This document shows, piece after piece, positions 1 to 10,027 of a stretch of 64,000 nt of DNA (position 1 is the first letter of the stretch; each line of letters begins with the position of its first letter). A program made the translations under genes and the position numbers. This stretch comes from Vibrio aestuarianus (lineage in GTDB: Bacteria > Pseudomonadota > Gammaproteobacteria > Enterobacterales > Vibrionaceae), in contig NZ_JAAZTU010000003.1 of the NCBI RefSeq assembly GCF_012395185.1, positions 1 to 64,000 of the forward strand, written 5' to 3'. Under the pieces are notes generated by a model that was given only the letters and a program-made list of their open reading frames with translations, was not told where the DNA came from and did not search any database.

Positions 1-1068
1 AGAGCAAGACGAAGCGCTTGATGAGCTGGAACTGCCGGAATACACCGAGCAAGACGCATTGGCTGACGCGAATGCCGAGCTGGCCGAAGAAAGCTCAGAG
101 CCAGTGGCGCAAGAAACGTTTGAAGCGCTTGATGACGAGTCGCTGCCCGAGTTCAGCGAAGAAGAGGCGTTAGCCTCATTCGAACCAGAAAAGGTTAGTG
201 AGCAAGAGTCGGTTGAAGAAGACGTGCTCGTTTCACTAGAAGCCGAATCGGTTGATGCCCCAATTCAAGAGCAAGACGAAGCGCTTGATGAGCTGGAACT
301 GCCGGAATACACCGAGCAAGACGCATTGGCTGACGCGAATGCCGAGCTGGCCGAAGAAAGCTCAGAGCCAGTGGCGCAAGAAACGTTTGAAGCGATTGAT
401 GACGAGTCACTGCCCGAGTTCAGCGAAGAAGAGGCGTTAGCCTCATTCGAACCAGAAAAGGTTAGTGAGCAAGAGTCGGTTGAAGAAGACGTGCTCGCTT
501 CACTAGAAGCTGAATCGGTTGATGCCCCAGTTCAAGATCAGGACGAAGCGCTTGATGAGCTGGAACTGCCGGAATACACCGAGCAAGACGCATTGGCTGA
601 CGCGAATGCCGAGCCGGCCGAAGAAAGCTCAGAGCCAGTGGCGCAAGAAACGTTTGAAGCGATTGATGATGAGTCACTGCCCGAGTCCAGCGAAGAAGAG
701 GCGTTAGCCTCATTCGAACCAGAAAAGGTTAGTGAGCAAGAGTCGGTTGAAGAAGACGCGCTCGCTTCACTAGAAGCCGAATCGGTTGATGCCCCAGTTC
801 AAGAGCAGGACGAAGCGCTTGATGAGCTGGAATTGCCGGAATACACCGAGCAAGACGCATTGGCTGACGCGAATGCCGAGCTGGCCGAAGAAAGCTCAGA
901 GCCAGTGGCGCAAGAAACGTTTGAAGCGATTGATGACGAGTCGCTACCCGAGTTCAGCGAAGAAGAGGCGTTAGCCTCATTCGAACCAGAAAAGGTTAGT
1001 GAGCAAGAGTCGGTTGAAGAAGGCGCGCTCGCTTCACTAGAAGCCGAATCGGTTGATGCCCCAGTTCA
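1..1068 (+). repeat. Four near-identical 267-bp tandem repeats inside fimV/hubP
   Basis: The same 89-residue unit recurs with a 267-bp period: the ADANAE(L/P)AEESSEP block starts near 59, 326, 593 and 860. The first bases of the window are already inside a copy, so the array continues to the left. Copies differ by only a few bases (for example L/P after ADANAE, F/S in PE(F/S)SEEE, D/G in EE(D/G)). Each 89-residue unit is made of two diverged halves of ~45 residues (LDELELPEYTEQDALADAN and LDDESLPEFSEEEALASFE), so the array is a higher-order repeat. Near-identity at DNA level points to recent expansion or homogenisation. Confidence 0.95.
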
Positions 1069-1762
1069 AGCACCAGAAAATAATAACCGTCATCAAGAGG
1101 CGAGCAGTGAACAATCGCAGCTGATTGCCAAAGATGAGTTTGATGAACAGGCTTTAAACGATTGGTTAAATGAAGACGATTCCTCTCAAGCACCATTTTC
1201 ATTTGAGAAACCACTAGACGCACTGACCATAGACAGTGCTGGTATGAATATCGATGCCATGCTTGAAATGGGTGGCGAAGATTGGAATGGTTTTAACTTA
1301 ACGCCTGATCAGCAAGCCTCAATTCCTGATGACGTTCCAGAAGAAGAGCGTGAAGTTTGGAACCAGGATATTCAGACGGAAGAGCCCGAAATTCTTGAAG
1401 AGAATTGGGCAATGCAGGATGTGTTAGATGACTTTGATGCCAAGAAAAGTCAGTACATGACTATTGATGAGCTAATGGCACAAGTCGATGATGCCGAGCA
1501 AGGAGCGATTAGTCCAGAAGATGAAGCTCTCAAGCTTGATGTTGGCTTGAATGAATTCCCTGATGTGATTGGAGATATCGGTGATGTCGATGTCGATAGC
1601 GATTCCGAGGCGTCTGGAAAACTTGATTTAGCTAAAATATACATCGAAATGAATGATGAAAAAGGTGCAATAAAATTATTGGAAGAAGCGATTGTTGATG
1701 GTAATGACGTTATTCGCCGAGAAGCAAAGACCTTGATTGATATTATCAATGGTCGAGTATAG
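1..1762 (+). CDS. hubP: FimV/HubP polar organiser, C-terminal part (5' end outside window)
   Basis: The reading frame is already open at base 2 and ends at 1762, so only the C-terminal ~587 residues are seen. The first ~356 residues are very acidic tandem repeats. They are followed by a non-repeated acidic linker and, in the last ~50 residues, the conserved FimV C-terminal domain (SGKLDLAKIYIEMNDEKGA to LIDIINGRV), which is TPR-like. In Vibrio, FimV/HubP is an inner-membrane protein with a periplasmic LysM domain and a long acidic cytoplasmic repeat region; it recruits ParA-type ATPases (ParA1, FlhG, ParC) to the cell pole. The membrane and LysM parts would lie to the left and are not visible. 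truA follows after a small terminator, as in other gammaproteobacteria. The family call rests on the C-terminal domain and acidic repeats; the exact start is unknown. Confidence 0.9.
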   Translation, partial: EQDEALDELELPEYTEQDALADANAELAEESSEPVAQETFEALDDESLPEFSEEEALASFEPEKVSEQESVEEDVLVSLEAESVDAPIQEQDEALDELELPEYTEQDALADANAELAEESSEPVAQETFEAIDDESLPEFSEEEALASFEPEKVSEQESVEEDVLASLEAESVDAPVQDQDEALDELELPEYTEQDALADANAEPAEESSEPVAQETFEAIDDESLPESSEEEALASFEPEKVSEQESVEEDALASLEAESVDAPVQEQDEALDELELPEYTEQDALADANAELAEESSEPVAQETFEAIDDESLPEFSEEEALASFEPEKVSEQESVEEGALASLEAESVDAPVQAPENNNRHQEASSEQSQLIAKDEFDEQALNDWLNEDDSSQAPFSFEKPLDALTIDSAGMNIDAMLEMGGEDWNGFNLTPDQQASIPDDVPEEEREVWNQDIQTEEPEILEENWAMQDVLDDFDAKKSQYMTIDELMAQVDDAEQGAISPEDEALKLDVGLNEFPDVIGDIGDVDVDSDSEASGKLDLAKIYIEMNDEKGAIKLLEEAIVDGNDVIRREAKTLIDIINGRV

Positions 1763-1772
1763 GTGAGTTTGG

Positions 1773-1795
1773 AGGCAGCTTGATGCTGCCTTTTG
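1773..1795 (+). terminator. Probable terminator after fimV/hubP
   Basis: GGCAGC, five-base loop, GCTGCC followed by TTTT, just after the stop codon. The stem is short, so this is a modest terminator. Confidence 0.55.
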
Positions 1796-1862
1796 GCATC
1801 GATTAGAATTTTGTTGTCATTACTATTATACTGCCAACCCCATTTTTAAAGAGAATTGCATC

Positions 1863-2657
1863 ATGAGAATCGCTTTAGGTGTCGAGTATAATGGTACTCA
1901 ATACTTTGGTTGGCAGCGACAACGCGACGTTAAGAGTGTCCAAGAAGAGTTAGAAAAAGCACTTGCAGTTGTCGCAAATCACCCTATTGAAGTATTGTGC
2001 GCAGGTCGTACGGACGCTGGTGTTCATGGTACGGGACAAGTTGTTCATTTTGACACTAGCGCGAATCGAAAAATGGTGGCTTGGGTAATGGGCGTCAATG
2101 CTAATTTGCCAAAAGATATTGCCGTTCGGTGGTCTAAAGAGGTTTCTGAAGATTTCCATGCGAGGTTTACGGCCACGGCTCGCCGTTACCGTTATATCAT
2201 CTATAACCATGCGTATCGTCCAGCAATATTATCTTCTGGTGTTAGTCACTACCACGGTGATTTAGATGTTGAGAAGATGCAGCAAGCGGGTCAGTTCTTG
2301 CTGGGGGAAAATGATTTTACATCTTTTAGGGCTGTTCATTGCCAGTCACGAAGCCCTTGGCGAAATATCATGCACTTAAATGTGACTCGTCATGGCCATT
2401 ATGTGGTGATCGATATTAAGGCGAATGCTTTTGTGCATCACATGGTACGTAATATCACAGGCAGTTTGATCACTGTTGGGCGTGGTGAACAGGAACCTCA
2501 ATGGATGAAGTGGTTGTTGGAAGCAAAAGATAGAAGACTGGCCGGAGCAACCGCAAAAGCTGCAGGTCTATATTTGGTAGATGTTGATTATCCAGAAGAA
2601 TTTGACCTACCAAGAGAAACGATCGGCCCTCTATTTTTAGCCGATAATTTGAACTAA
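1863..2657 (+). CDS. truA: tRNA pseudouridine(38-40) synthase TruA
   Basis: TruA converts uridine to pseudouridine at positions 38, 39 and 40 in the anticodon arm of many tRNAs. The 264-residue length is normal. The catalytic motif GRTDAGVHG carries the nucleophile Asp at residue 51, and the N-terminal [12 protein letters not shown] block is typical of the family. The ATG at 1863 follows GAGAATTG. It sits between fimV/hubP and accD, a common gammaproteobacterial arrangement (here without a dedA gene). Nothing unusual is seen. Confidence 0.97.
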   Translation: MRIALGVEYNGTQYFGWQRQRDVKSVQEELEKALAVVANHPIEVLCAGRTDAGVHGTGQVVHFDTSANRKMVAWVMGVNANLPKDIAVRWSKEVSEDFHARFTATARRYRYIIYNHAYRPAILSSGVSHYHGDLDVEKMQQAGQFLLGENDFTSFRAVHCQSRSPWRNIMHLNVTRHGHYVVIDIKANAFVHHMVRNITGSLITVGRGEQEPQWMKWLLEAKDRRLAGATAKAAGLYLVDVDYPEEFDLPRETIGPLFLADNLN

Positions 2658-2832
2658 TTAAGAGCAACTTACTCAAAAAATTCAGTGGCGTGTGTGAGAT
2701 TAAGAGTCAGAAAATAGGTACAACCAGTTTTTTGTCTACACTCAGCATTTTATATGTTCTAATCCTCACGCATAAATCCCAATTTTGTATTTCCCGCAAT
2801 AACGCGGGAGAGTTAAGAATAAAAGGTCTTCC

Positions 2833-3759
2833 ATGAGTTGGCTTGAAAAGATTTTAGAAAAAAGCAACATTGTAACTTCACGTAAAGCATCGATTCCTGA
2901 AGGTGTTTGGACTAAATGTACTTCTTGTGAACAAGTCCTTTACCACGCAGAGCTTGAACGTAATTTAGAAGTTTGTCCTAAATGTGATCATCACATGCGG
3001 ATGAAAGCGCGTCGTCGTTTGGAAACGTTTCTCGACGAAGGTAATCGTGTTGAGATCGGTGAGGAACTTGAGCCTCAAGATAAACTGAAATTTAAAGATT
3101 CAAAGCGTTACAAAGAGCGTATCTCTTCAGCACAAAAGAACAGTGGTGAAAAAGATGCACTTGTTGTGATGAAAGGTGAATTACTAGGTATGCCTTTAGT
3201 CGCTTGTGCGTTTGAGTTTTCTTTCATGGGTGGTTCCATGGGCTCTGTTGTCGGAGCGCGCTTTGTTCGTGCTGTCGATGCGGCGATTGAAAACAACTGC
3301 GGCTTGGTCTGTTTTTCTGCTAGTGGTGGCGCGCGCATGCAAGAAGCGTTGATGTCATTGATGCAAATGGCAAAAACAAGCGCAGCACTTGAGCGTCTCT
3401 CTGATAAAGGTTTACCGTTTATTTCGGTAATGACCGACCCAACGATGGGTGGCGTTTCAGCGAGCCTAGCAATGCTTGGTGATATCAATATTGGTGAACC
3501 TAAAGCTTTGATCGGTTTTGCAGGTCGTCGAGTTATCGAGCAAACGGTTCGCGAAGACTTACCAGAAGGCTTCCAACGCAGTGAGTTCTTACTTGAGCAC
3601 GGTGCTATCGATATGATCGTTGACCGTCGTGAAATGCGTCAGCGTGTTGGTGGATTAATAGCGAAACTAACGAATCACAGTTCTCCGTTAGTGGTTTCTG
3701 TTAACGATTCTCCTGTTGAAGCTGATTACTCTGTACCAGAAGCGAACGAAAAAGGGTAA
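2833..3759 (+). CDS. accD: Acetyl-CoA carboxylase carboxyltransferase subunit beta
   Basis: AccD pairs with AccA to form the carboxyltransferase half of acetyl-CoA carboxylase, moving CO2 from biotin to acetyl-CoA to give malonyl-CoA, the first step of fatty-acid synthesis. The 308-residue protein has the N-terminal zinc ribbon with Cys29, Cys32, Cys48 and Cys51, and the crotonase-like carboxyltransferase core ([31 protein letters not shown]). folC follows within ~45 bp, the usual accD-folC-dedD-cvpA-purF order. A short GC-rich inverted repeat (CCCGC/GCGGG) lies just upstream of the start, without a T run. Confidence 0.97.
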   Translation: MSWLEKILEKSNIVTSRKASIPEGVWTKCTSCEQVLYHAELERNLEVCPKCDHHMRMKARRRLETFLDEGNRVEIGEELEPQDKLKFKDSKRYKERISSAQKNSGEKDALVVMKGELLGMPLVACAFEFSFMGGSMGSVVGARFVRAVDAAIENNCGLVCFSASGGARMQEALMSLMQMAKTSAALERLSDKGLPFISVMTDPTMGGVSASLAMLGDINIGEPKALIGFAGRRVIEQTVREDLPEGFQRSEFLLEHGAIDMIVDRREMRQRVGGLIAKLTNHSSPLVVSVNDSPVEADYSVPEANEKG

Positions 3760-3803
3760 AGTAGGCACTAACAAACTAACTGCTTAATGGTTAAAAACGT
3801 TAG

Positions 3804-5069
3804 ATGACTCAGAACCTTATTCCTCAAGCCACATCCTCCCTAGCGGTGTGGCTTGATTATTTAGCTAATATTCACACATCAGCTATCGACCTTGGGTTGG
3901 ATCGCGTTCAAGCGGTTGCCCAAAAAGCAAACCTCACTAAACCTGCCCCAACTGTTATTACGGTTGCCGGAACCAACGGCAAAGGCTCGACATGTGCGAT
4001 CATGGAAGCGATCTTGCTTGATGCAGGCTATCGTGTTGGCGTTTACAGCTCCCCACACCTTATCCGTTATAATGAAAGAGTACGTATTAACGGTCTTGAA
4101 CTCAGTGACGAAAAACATGCCCAGAGCTTTTCCTTTATTGAAGAGCAGCGTGGTGAAATCAGCCTAAGTTTATTTGAATTTGGTACGTTAGCTGCGTTGC
4201 GTCTTTTCCAGACGGAAAAGGTGGATGTGGTTTTGCTGGAAGTAGGGCTTGGTGGGCGATTAGATGCCACGAATGTGGTTGATCACGATGTTTCTGTTAT
4301 CACCAGCTTAGCAATTGATCATGTCGATTGGCTGGGCGACGATATTAATGTCATCGGTTATGAAAAAGCGGGCATCTACCGCAGTGGTAAGCCTGCTATT
4401 TGTGGTCAGCCAAAGCCACCAGCTACGGTTGCGGCACATGCCGATGATATTGGTGCACTGCTTCACCAAGTCGGGATTCAATTTAGTTATGAATTGGTGT
4501 CTGACACGACTTGGAATTGGCGTAGTGGTCGATTTGAATTAACGCAATTGCCTGTACCAAGTTTGCCTCTACCCAATGCGGCAACAGCACTCATGGCGCT
4601 AGGTTGTGCTGAGTTGGATCTTAGTGATATCAATATTGTCAACGGTTTGAAGAATGTAACATTAGCTGGGCGTATGCAGAAAATAAGCGATGCGCCAACC
4701 ATTATTTTAGATGTGGCGCACAATCCTCATTCTGCACAATATCTGGCCGATCAACTTCAACAACAATATGCGCAACGTACTATCCATATGGTTGTGGGTA
4801 TGCTGCATGATAAAGATGTAGAATCGACATTAAAACAGTTACAGCCTATCAGTAGTGCTTGGTATCCTGCCTCATTAAGTGGTCCTAGAGCAGCAAAAGC
4901 TGAAGAGCTATGTAGGCACCTTGAACAATACGTAGGGCAATTTACCAATCCTGTGAGTGCATTTGAAGCGGCAATGGCACAAGCCAAAGAGAATGATGTG
5001 ATAGTGGTTGTCGGTTCATTTCATACCGTTGGTGAAGTATTAGAACACTGGCAGAACAAAGGAGTATAA
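3804..5069 (+). CDS. folC: Bifunctional dihydrofolate synthase / folylpolyglutamate synthase
   Basis: FolC joins dihydropteroate to glutamate to make dihydrofolate, and later adds further glutamates to reduced folates. The 421-residue protein is a Mur-ligase-type enzyme: the ATP loop GTNGKGS is at residues 56-62, followed by SSPHLIRYNERVRI and the LEVGLGGRLDATNVV block. The C-terminal ligase domain has LDVAHNPHSA. The stop abuts the dedD start directly, so the two genes are almost certainly co-transcribed. Confidence 0.96.
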   Translation: MTQNLIPQATSSLAVWLDYLANIHTSAIDLGLDRVQAVAQKANLTKPAPTVITVAGTNGKGSTCAIMEAILLDAGYRVGVYSSPHLIRYNERVRINGLELSDEKHAQSFSFIEEQRGEISLSLFEFGTLAALRLFQTEKVDVVLLEVGLGGRLDATNVVDHDVSVITSLAIDHVDWLGDDINVIGYEKAGIYRSGKPAICGQPKPPATVAAHADDIGALLHQVGIQFSYELVSDTTWNWRSGRFELTQLPVPSLPLPNAATALMALGCAELDLSDINIVNGLKNVTLAGRMQKISDAPTIILDVAHNPHSAQYLADQLQQQYAQRTIHMVVGMLHDKDVESTLKQLQPISSAWYPASLSGPRAAKAEELCRHLEQYVGQFTNPVSAFEAAMAQAKENDVIVVVGSFHTVGEVLEHWQNKGV

Positions 5070-5603
5070 ATGGCAAGCAAGTTCCAAAGTCGGTTAGTGG
5101 GCACGATTATTTTAGTCGCAATCGGCGTGATTGTTCTTCCGGATGTATTGGATGGAAAGAAGACCCATTATAAAGAAGAGATTGCCAGCATTCCGATCAA
5201 GCCTGACTTAGATAGTGATATGGAAGAATTCCAGATTCTTGACCCCGTGGAAGATCAAATCGCGTTGCCTGACTCACCAGTTGAGGTTACTGAGCAGAGT
5301 ACCACTTCGGAAAGCAAGCCTTTACCGATTAAGGTAAAAGAGCCAACCGAGAGAAACGACTATCAAGATAGTGCTTGGATCATTCAATTGATGGCTTTAA
5401 AGAATGCTGAAAACGCCAAAAATATGGTGATCGATCTGCAAAAACGCGGTTATCAAGCTCACACCAAACAAGAAAATGGTTTTACTCGGATCATTATTGG
5501 TCCAGATGTATCCAAAAGTAAGCTTGAGCGTCAACTCCTAGAACTGGAAAAAATTACCAGTACGAAAGGTCAAATGCTCAAATTTAAACCACTAAACCCA
5601 TAA
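5070..5603 (+). CDS. dedD: SPOR-domain cell-division protein DedD
   Basis: DedD is a bitopic inner-membrane protein that goes to the division septum through its periplasmic SPOR domain, which binds denuded glycan strands. The 177-residue product has one N-terminal membrane span (about residues 8-25, VGTIILVAIGVIVLPDVL), an acidic/proline-containing linker, and a C-terminal SPOR domain (SAWIIQLMALKNAENAKNM onward). The ATG follows the folC stop with no gap, and an upstream AGGAG-like site lies in the folC end. The position between folC and cvpA is the family's usual one. Confidence 0.93.
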   Translation: MASKFQSRLVGTIILVAIGVIVLPDVLDGKKTHYKEEIASIPIKPDLDSDMEEFQILDPVEDQIALPDSPVEVTEQSTTSESKPLPIKVKEPTERNDYQDSAWIIQLMALKNAENAKNMVIDLQKRGYQAHTKQENGFTRIIIGPDVSKSKLERQLLELEKITSTKGQMLKFKPLNP

Positions 5604-5617
5604 GAAAACGTTTGCGT
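5602..5617 (+). promoter_or_regulatory. Candidate PurR operator before cvpA-purF
   Basis: AAGAAAACGTTTGCGT matches the PurR consensus ACGCAAACGTTTGCGT at 14 of 16 positions. In E. coli the cvpA-purF operon is repressed by PurR, so a box here is expected. The same bases can form an AAAACG/CGTTTT hairpin followed by T residues, so the site may also attenuate readthrough from dedD. A TTAAAAT element at about 5632 could be the -10 box. Confidence 0.65.
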
Positions 5618-5665
5618 CGCGTTTTTTTCTGTTAAAATGCGCGCCAACTTAAGATGTAAGAACTC

Positions 5666-6157
5666 ATGAATTGGTTAGATATTGTCATTTTAAGTGTGAT
5701 CGGCCTATCGGCATTGATCAGTTTAGTTCGTGGCTTTGCTAAAGAAGCTTTGTCATTAGTGATATGGTTTGGTGCTTTTTTTATCGCCAGCCAGTACTAC
5801 GCAAAACTTGCGGTGTATTTTACTAATATTAATGATGACATGTTTCGTAATGGCACAGCCATTGCAGCATTGTTTGTTGCAACACTCGTTGTTGGCGCGA
5901 TCATCAATTATGTGATTGCTCAACTAGTACAAAAAACTGGGTTATCTGGAACTGATCGCATATTAGGTATTGTCTTTGGGGCATTGCGTGGTGTGTTAAT
6001 TGTTTCTGCAGCCTTGTTTTTTATGGATGCGTTTACCGCATTCCCGAGTTCAGAGTGGTGGAAAGGGTCGCAATTGGTGCCGGAATTTAGCCGCATTATT
6101 GCTCCGTTCTTTGAGCACTTACAAGCAACATCAAGTTTTCTATCTGGCGCGATTTAG
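5666..6157 (+). CDS. cvpA: CvpA family membrane protein
   Basis: CvpA is an inner-membrane protein first found as needed for colicin V production; its molecular function is still unclear. The 163-residue product shows about four hydrophobic spans (starting [19 protein letters not shown]) and the conserved [11 protein letters not shown] segment, ending in a short amphipathic tail. It lies 33 bp before purF and shares the candidate PurR-controlled promoter. Confidence 0.94.
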   Translation: MNWLDIVILSVIGLSALISLVRGFAKEALSLVIWFGAFFIASQYYAKLAVYFTNINDDMFRNGTAIAALFVATLVVGAIINYVIAQLVQKTGLSGTDRILGIVFGALRGVLIVSAALFFMDAFTAFPSSEWWKGSQLVPEFSRIIAPFFEHLQATSSFLSGAI

Positions 6158-6190
6158 CGCCAGTTATTGTCGCAAATCGAGGATTAGGAC

Positions 6191-7705
6191 ATGTGTGGTA
6201 TTGTTGGAATCGTGGGTACAACGCCTGTAAACCAGTCTATTTATGACGCGTTAACGGTATTACAGCATCGTGGCCAAGATGCCGCTGGTATTTGTACCAT
6301 AGAAAGCAATCGTTTTCGTCTGCGTAAGGCGAACGGTTTAGTAAAGGATGTCTTTGAAGCGAAACACATGCAGCGTCTTCAAGGAACGGTTGGAATAGGG
6401 CATGTACGTTATCCTACTGCGGGCAGCTCTAGCGCCTCTGAAGCTCAACCTTTCTACGTAAACTCTCCTTTCGGTATCACTCTTGCTCATAACGGTAACC
6501 TTACAAACGCTAATGAAGTTCGTCAAAAGCTGTTTGAAAAAGACCGCCGTCATATCAATACCACCTCTGACTCTGAAGTACTACTTAACGTACTAGCGCA
6601 TGAAATTGACACCGTAAAAGGTAATGTTACGTCAGATGATGTATTCCGTGCCGTATCAAATGTACATCGCACCATTCGTGGAGCGTACGCAGTTGTGGCG
6701 ATGATTATTGGTCATGGTTTGATTGCGTTTCGTGATCCGCATGGCATTCGTCCATTGTGCTTAGGTAAGCGTGAGCTTAATGGACGCACCGAATACATGG
6801 CTGCTTCTGAATCGGTAGCGCTTGATGCTGTTGGTTTCGATTTTGTGCGTGATATTGCTCCTGGTGAAGCGGTGTATGCGACGTTTGACGGTCAACTGTT
6901 TACTAAACAATGTGCCGATAATCCAGCACTTAACCCATGCATTTTTGAATTCGTTTACTTTGCTCGTCCTGACTCGTTTATTGATAAAATTTCGGTTTAC
7001 AGTGCGCGCGTTGAAATGGGTAAAAAATTGGGTGAGCGTATCAAAAATGAATATTCAGACCTTGATATTGATGTAGTCATTCCTATTCCAGAAACGTCAT
7101 GTGATATCGCACTTCAAATTGCTCAGGCTATTGATATTCCATATCGTCAAGGCTTTGTAAAGAACCGTTATGTAGGTCGAACCTTTATCATGCCAGGTCA
7201 GCAACAGCGCAAAAAATCAGTGCGCCGTAAACTTAATGCGATACGTTCTGAATTTAAAGGCAAGAATGTACTGCTAGTTGATGACTCTATTGTTCGTGGT
7301 ACTACATCAGAACAAATCATTGAGATGGCTCGAGACTCGGGTGCAAACAAAGTCTATATGGTTTCAGCCGCACCTGAAATTCGTTTTCCAAATGTGTACG
7401 GAATCGATATGCCAAGTGCGAATGAGTTAATTGCTCATGGCCGTGATACCGACGAAATCTGTAAACAAATTGGGGCTGATGCGCTGATATTCCAAACCAT
7501 TGAAGATCTTGTCGAAGCAGTGGGTCTTGGCAATCAAGATATCGCCAAGTTTGAAGCTTCAGTTTTTAATGGCGAATATGTAACCGGTGATATCGACCAG
7601 CAATACCTTGATTACCTTGAATCGATGCGTAACGATGATTCGAAAACCGTTCGAGAAATGCAGCAAGATCTTGCCAACTTGGAACTGCATAACGAAGGTG
7701 CGTAG
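6191..7705 (+). CDS. purF: Amidophosphoribosyltransferase
   Basis: PurF makes 5-phosphoribosylamine from PRPP and glutamine, the first committed step of purine synthesis. Cys2 (MCGIVGIVG) becomes the N-terminal nucleophile of the glutaminase domain after Met removal. The phosphoribosyltransferase domain has the PRPP-binding motif [14 protein letters not shown]. Length 504 residues is normal. The ATG is preceded by GAGGATTAGGAC. A bidirectional terminator closes the unit. Confidence 0.97.
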   Translation: MCGIVGIVGTTPVNQSIYDALTVLQHRGQDAAGICTIESNRFRLRKANGLVKDVFEAKHMQRLQGTVGIGHVRYPTAGSSSASEAQPFYVNSPFGITLAHNGNLTNANEVRQKLFEKDRRHINTTSDSEVLLNVLAHEIDTVKGNVTSDDVFRAVSNVHRTIRGAYAVVAMIIGHGLIAFRDPHGIRPLCLGKRELNGRTEYMAASESVALDAVGFDFVRDIAPGEAVYATFDGQLFTKQCADNPALNPCIFEFVYFARPDSFIDKISVYSARVEMGKKLGERIKNEYSDLDIDVVIPIPETSCDIALQIAQAIDIPYRQGFVKNRYVGRTFIMPGQQQRKKSVRRKLNAIRSEFKGKNVLLVDDSIVRGTTSEQIIEMARDSGANKVYMVSAAPEIRFPNVYGIDMPSANELIAHGRDTDEICKQIGADALIFQTIEDLVEAVGLGNQDIAKFEASVFNGEYVTGDIDQQYLDYLESMRNDDSKTVREMQQDLANLELHNEGA

Positions 7706-7729
7706 TTTGGCGTTGTTAAAGGCTCAATA

Positions 7730-7758
7730 AAAAGGCTTCCGTGATGGAAGCCTTTTTT
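7730..7758. terminator. Bidirectional terminator between purF and the transporter gene
   Basis: AAAAGGCTTCC, loop GTGAT, GGAAGCCTTTTTT. The A run on one side and T run on the other suit both converging transcripts. Confidence 0.9.
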
Positions 7759-7778
7759 ACATTCGTAGCTTATGCAGC

Positions 7779-9104
7779 TTATAAAACCATGGCGGCAAGC
7801 CAACCAAAAGCGATCAATGGAATATTGTAGTGAATAAAGGTCGGTACGACCGTTTCCCAAATATGCTCATGTTGGCCATCAGCATTTAAGCCTGATGTTG
7901 GACCTAACGTGGAGTCAGAGGCAGGAGATCCTGCATCACCTAGCGCAGCCGCAGTGCCGACTAGCGCAATGGTTGCCATTGGTGAAAAACCAAATGCGAT
8001 CGCAAGCGGTACATAAATAGTTGCAATAATTGGAATGGTTGAGAACGAAGAGCCAATCCCCATGGTAACTAATAGGCCAACTACGAGCATGAGCAGCGCC
8101 GCGAGTGCCTTGTTGTCACCAATAGTGGTGGATAGTGCTTCAACTAATGACTCAACACCGCCTGTTTGCTTCATTACTGCTGCAAACCCGGCTGCGGAAA
8201 TCATAATAAAGCCGATCATCGCCATCATATGCACACCCTTGGTAAACACATCATGGGTTTCTTTCCATGCAATTACACCACCAAAAGTGAACACCATAAA
8301 GCCTGCCAGTGCGCCGATGATCATCGAACCCGTCGACAGTTGCGCGGCAAGGGCGGTCACAATTCCTAAGCCTGCAATAAAAATGTGCTTTTTGTTGATC
8401 GCAGTTGGTTCTGTATGAACAGTGGTGAGTTCCGTTTCTTTATACTCACGCGGTTTACGGTAAGTAAAGAAAATTGCGACCAATAAGCCAAAAATCATGC
8501 CCATTGCTGGGAATATCATCGCAACAGGCACTTGACTTGCTGTGACGCCTTCAAGCCCATTATCGCGCAGATTTTTAAGTAAGATGTTATTGAGAAAAAT
8601 ACCGCCAAAGCCAACAGGCAGTACCATATAAGGGGTGATTAAACCAAACGTTAACACACAAGCGACTAAACGACGGTCAAGTTTTAGTTTTGCAAAAACG
8701 CCTAGTAGAGGTGGAATTAAAATCGGGATAAAGGCGATATGAACAGGAATTACGTTTTGAGAGGACATGGTCACCAACACTAACGCAATTAATACGGCAT
8801 ATTTCAAACCAGTGCTGGCTGCGCTGTTTTCTTTGCCGTGGATACGCTTGATAACGCTTTGAGCTAATAAATCAGTAATACCTGATTTGGAAATTGCCAC
8901 TGCAAAAGTCCCTAACATAGCGTAGCTTAATGCGATGGTTGCACCACCACCTAAGCCACTTTCAAATGCAGAAACAGCGTCGTTTAAACTCATCCCTGCA
9001 ACTAAACCACCGACTATCGCACTGAATGTCAGAGCAACCACGACATTCACACGCATCAGTGCTAATAGCAGCATGATACATACAGAAATTACTACAGGAT
9101 TCAT
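7779..9104 (-). CDS. YuiF-type permease of the NhaC-like ion-transporter superfamily
   Basis: A 441-residue, very hydrophobic protein with about 11-12 membrane spans. It resembles the COG2056 (YuiF) group, often annotated as Na+/H+ antiporter or amino-acid permease. Visible family features are [19 protein letters not shown] near residue 50 and the late [19 protein letters not shown] block. The substrate cannot be read from the sequence: antiport of Na+/H+ and amino-acid uptake have both been proposed for relatives. ATG with an upstream GAGA ribosome site; rnt lies 21 bp upstream on the same strand, so the two may be co-transcribed. Confidence 0.85.
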   Translation of the reverse strand: MNPVVISVCIMLLLALMRVNVVVALTFSAIVGGLVAGMSLNDAVSAFESGLGGGATIALSYAMLGTFAVAISKSGITDLLAQSVIKRIHGKENSAASTGLKYAVLIALVLVTMSSQNVIPVHIAFIPILIPPLLGVFAKLKLDRRLVACVLTFGLITPYMVLPVGFGGIFLNNILLKNLRDNGLEGVTASQVPVAMIFPAMGMIFGLLVAIFFTYRKPREYKETELTTVHTEPTAINKKHIFIAGLGIVTALAAQLSTGSMIIGALAGFMVFTFGGVIAWKETHDVFTKGVHMMAMIGFIMISAAGFAAVMKQTGGVESLVEALSTTIGDNKALAALLMLVVGLLVTMGIGSSFSTIPIIATIYVPLAIAFGFSPMATIALVGTAAALGDAGSPASDSTLGPTSGLNADGQHEHIWETVVPTFIHYNIPLIAFGWLAAMVL

Positions 9105-9125
9105 ATTTTTCTCGGTTAGTTGTGT

Positions 9126-9782
9126 TTACTTATTATCATCTGATGGTTCAATAAGTGGCCAGCCTCCTAAGGCTTTCCATTTATTGACGATGCCACAAAA
9201 AAGTTCGGCTGTTTTTTGGGTATCGTAGAGCGCTGAATGCGCTTCTTTGTTGTCAAAATCCATCCCCGCAGATTTACACGCTTTGGCTAGCACGGTTTGG
9301 CCATATGCCAAACCACTGAGAGCGGCAGTATCAAACGTTGCAAAGGGGTGGAAAGGAACTCGTTTTAGCTTACAGCGTTCGCTGGCGGCCATGACAAAGT
9401 TAAGATCAAAAGTCGCGTTATGTGCCACCATAATGGCACGGCTACAATCATTATCTTTCTGTTCTTTGCGCACTAACTTATAAATTTCTTTGAGCGCTTC
9501 AGACTCACTCACAGCACCGCGTAAAGGGCTAAAAGGGTCTCGAATACCATTAAATTCGAGCGCTTCTTTTTCAAGGTTGGCACCTTCAAAAGGCTCTACA
9601 TGAAAATGAATCGTCGATGCTGGGTGGAGGTCGCCATGTTCATCCATACGTAATGTAATGGCGCAGATCTCTAATAGTGCATCGGTTTTTGCATTGAAAC
9701 CGGCCGTTTCTACATCAATAACGACGGGGAAATAACCACGAAAACGTTTTTTCAATGTCAATGCTTCATTTATGTCAGTCAT
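9126..9782 (-). CDS. rnt: Ribonuclease T
   Basis: RNase T is a DEDDh-type 3'-5' exonuclease that trims tRNA and other stable RNA 3' ends and removes the tRNA CCA end. Motifs: VVIDVETAG (first two acidic residues), [10 protein letters not shown], and [14 protein letters not shown] with the catalytic His and last Asp. The open frame extends to 9908, but those 42 extra residues are not family-like. The ATG at 9782, preceded by AAGAG, gives 218 residues, the normal length. motY is divergent, the arrangement reported in other vibrios. Confidence 0.95.
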   Translation of the reverse strand: MTDINEALTLKKRFRGYFPVVIDVETAGFNAKTDALLEICAITLRMDEHGDLHPASTIHFHVEPFEGANLEKEALEFNGIRDPFSPLRGAVSESEALKEIYKLVRKEQKDNDCSRAIMVAHNATFDLNFVMAASERCKLKRVPFHPFATFDTAALSGLAYGQTVLAKACKSAGMDFDNKEAHSALYDTQKTAELFCGIVNKWKALGGWPLIEPSDDNK

Positions 9783-10027
9783 GCTAGCTCTTGTTTGTGT
9801 GACAGGGCTGGCATTATTGCAGATTCTCTCTACGATAAAAACCGAACATGTGAATAAAAAGCCATTTATCTGAGGAGGATTTGCATACGTTACTGCCACA
9901 CTGAACACTTCTAGTTGCTAGGGTGTAACAATTAGTGTGGCTAGATTTTTGCATAACTTGATACAATGGAAAACCAAGTGGCAATTGACCGCCACCATTG
10001 CAGTACCGCTCGGAGAATACAGCCATT

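Noticed and set aside
195..1223. Open frames in other phases across the fimV/hubP repeats
   Set aside because: They recur with the 267-bp period because the DNA is repeated and biased; they are shadows of the acidic repeat frame.
2791..2807. CCCGC/GCGGG hairpin before accD as a terminator
   Set aside because: No T run follows; it may be a leader structure but nothing supports a named element.
8035..8418. Long open frame antisense to the YuiF-type transporter
   Set aside because: A shadow of a hydrophobic gene in the opposite strand, without start signals or family features.
9909..10027. Sigma-28 flagellar promoter for motY
   Set aside because: Expected from biology, but no sequence fits TAAA-N15-GCCGATAA well enough.
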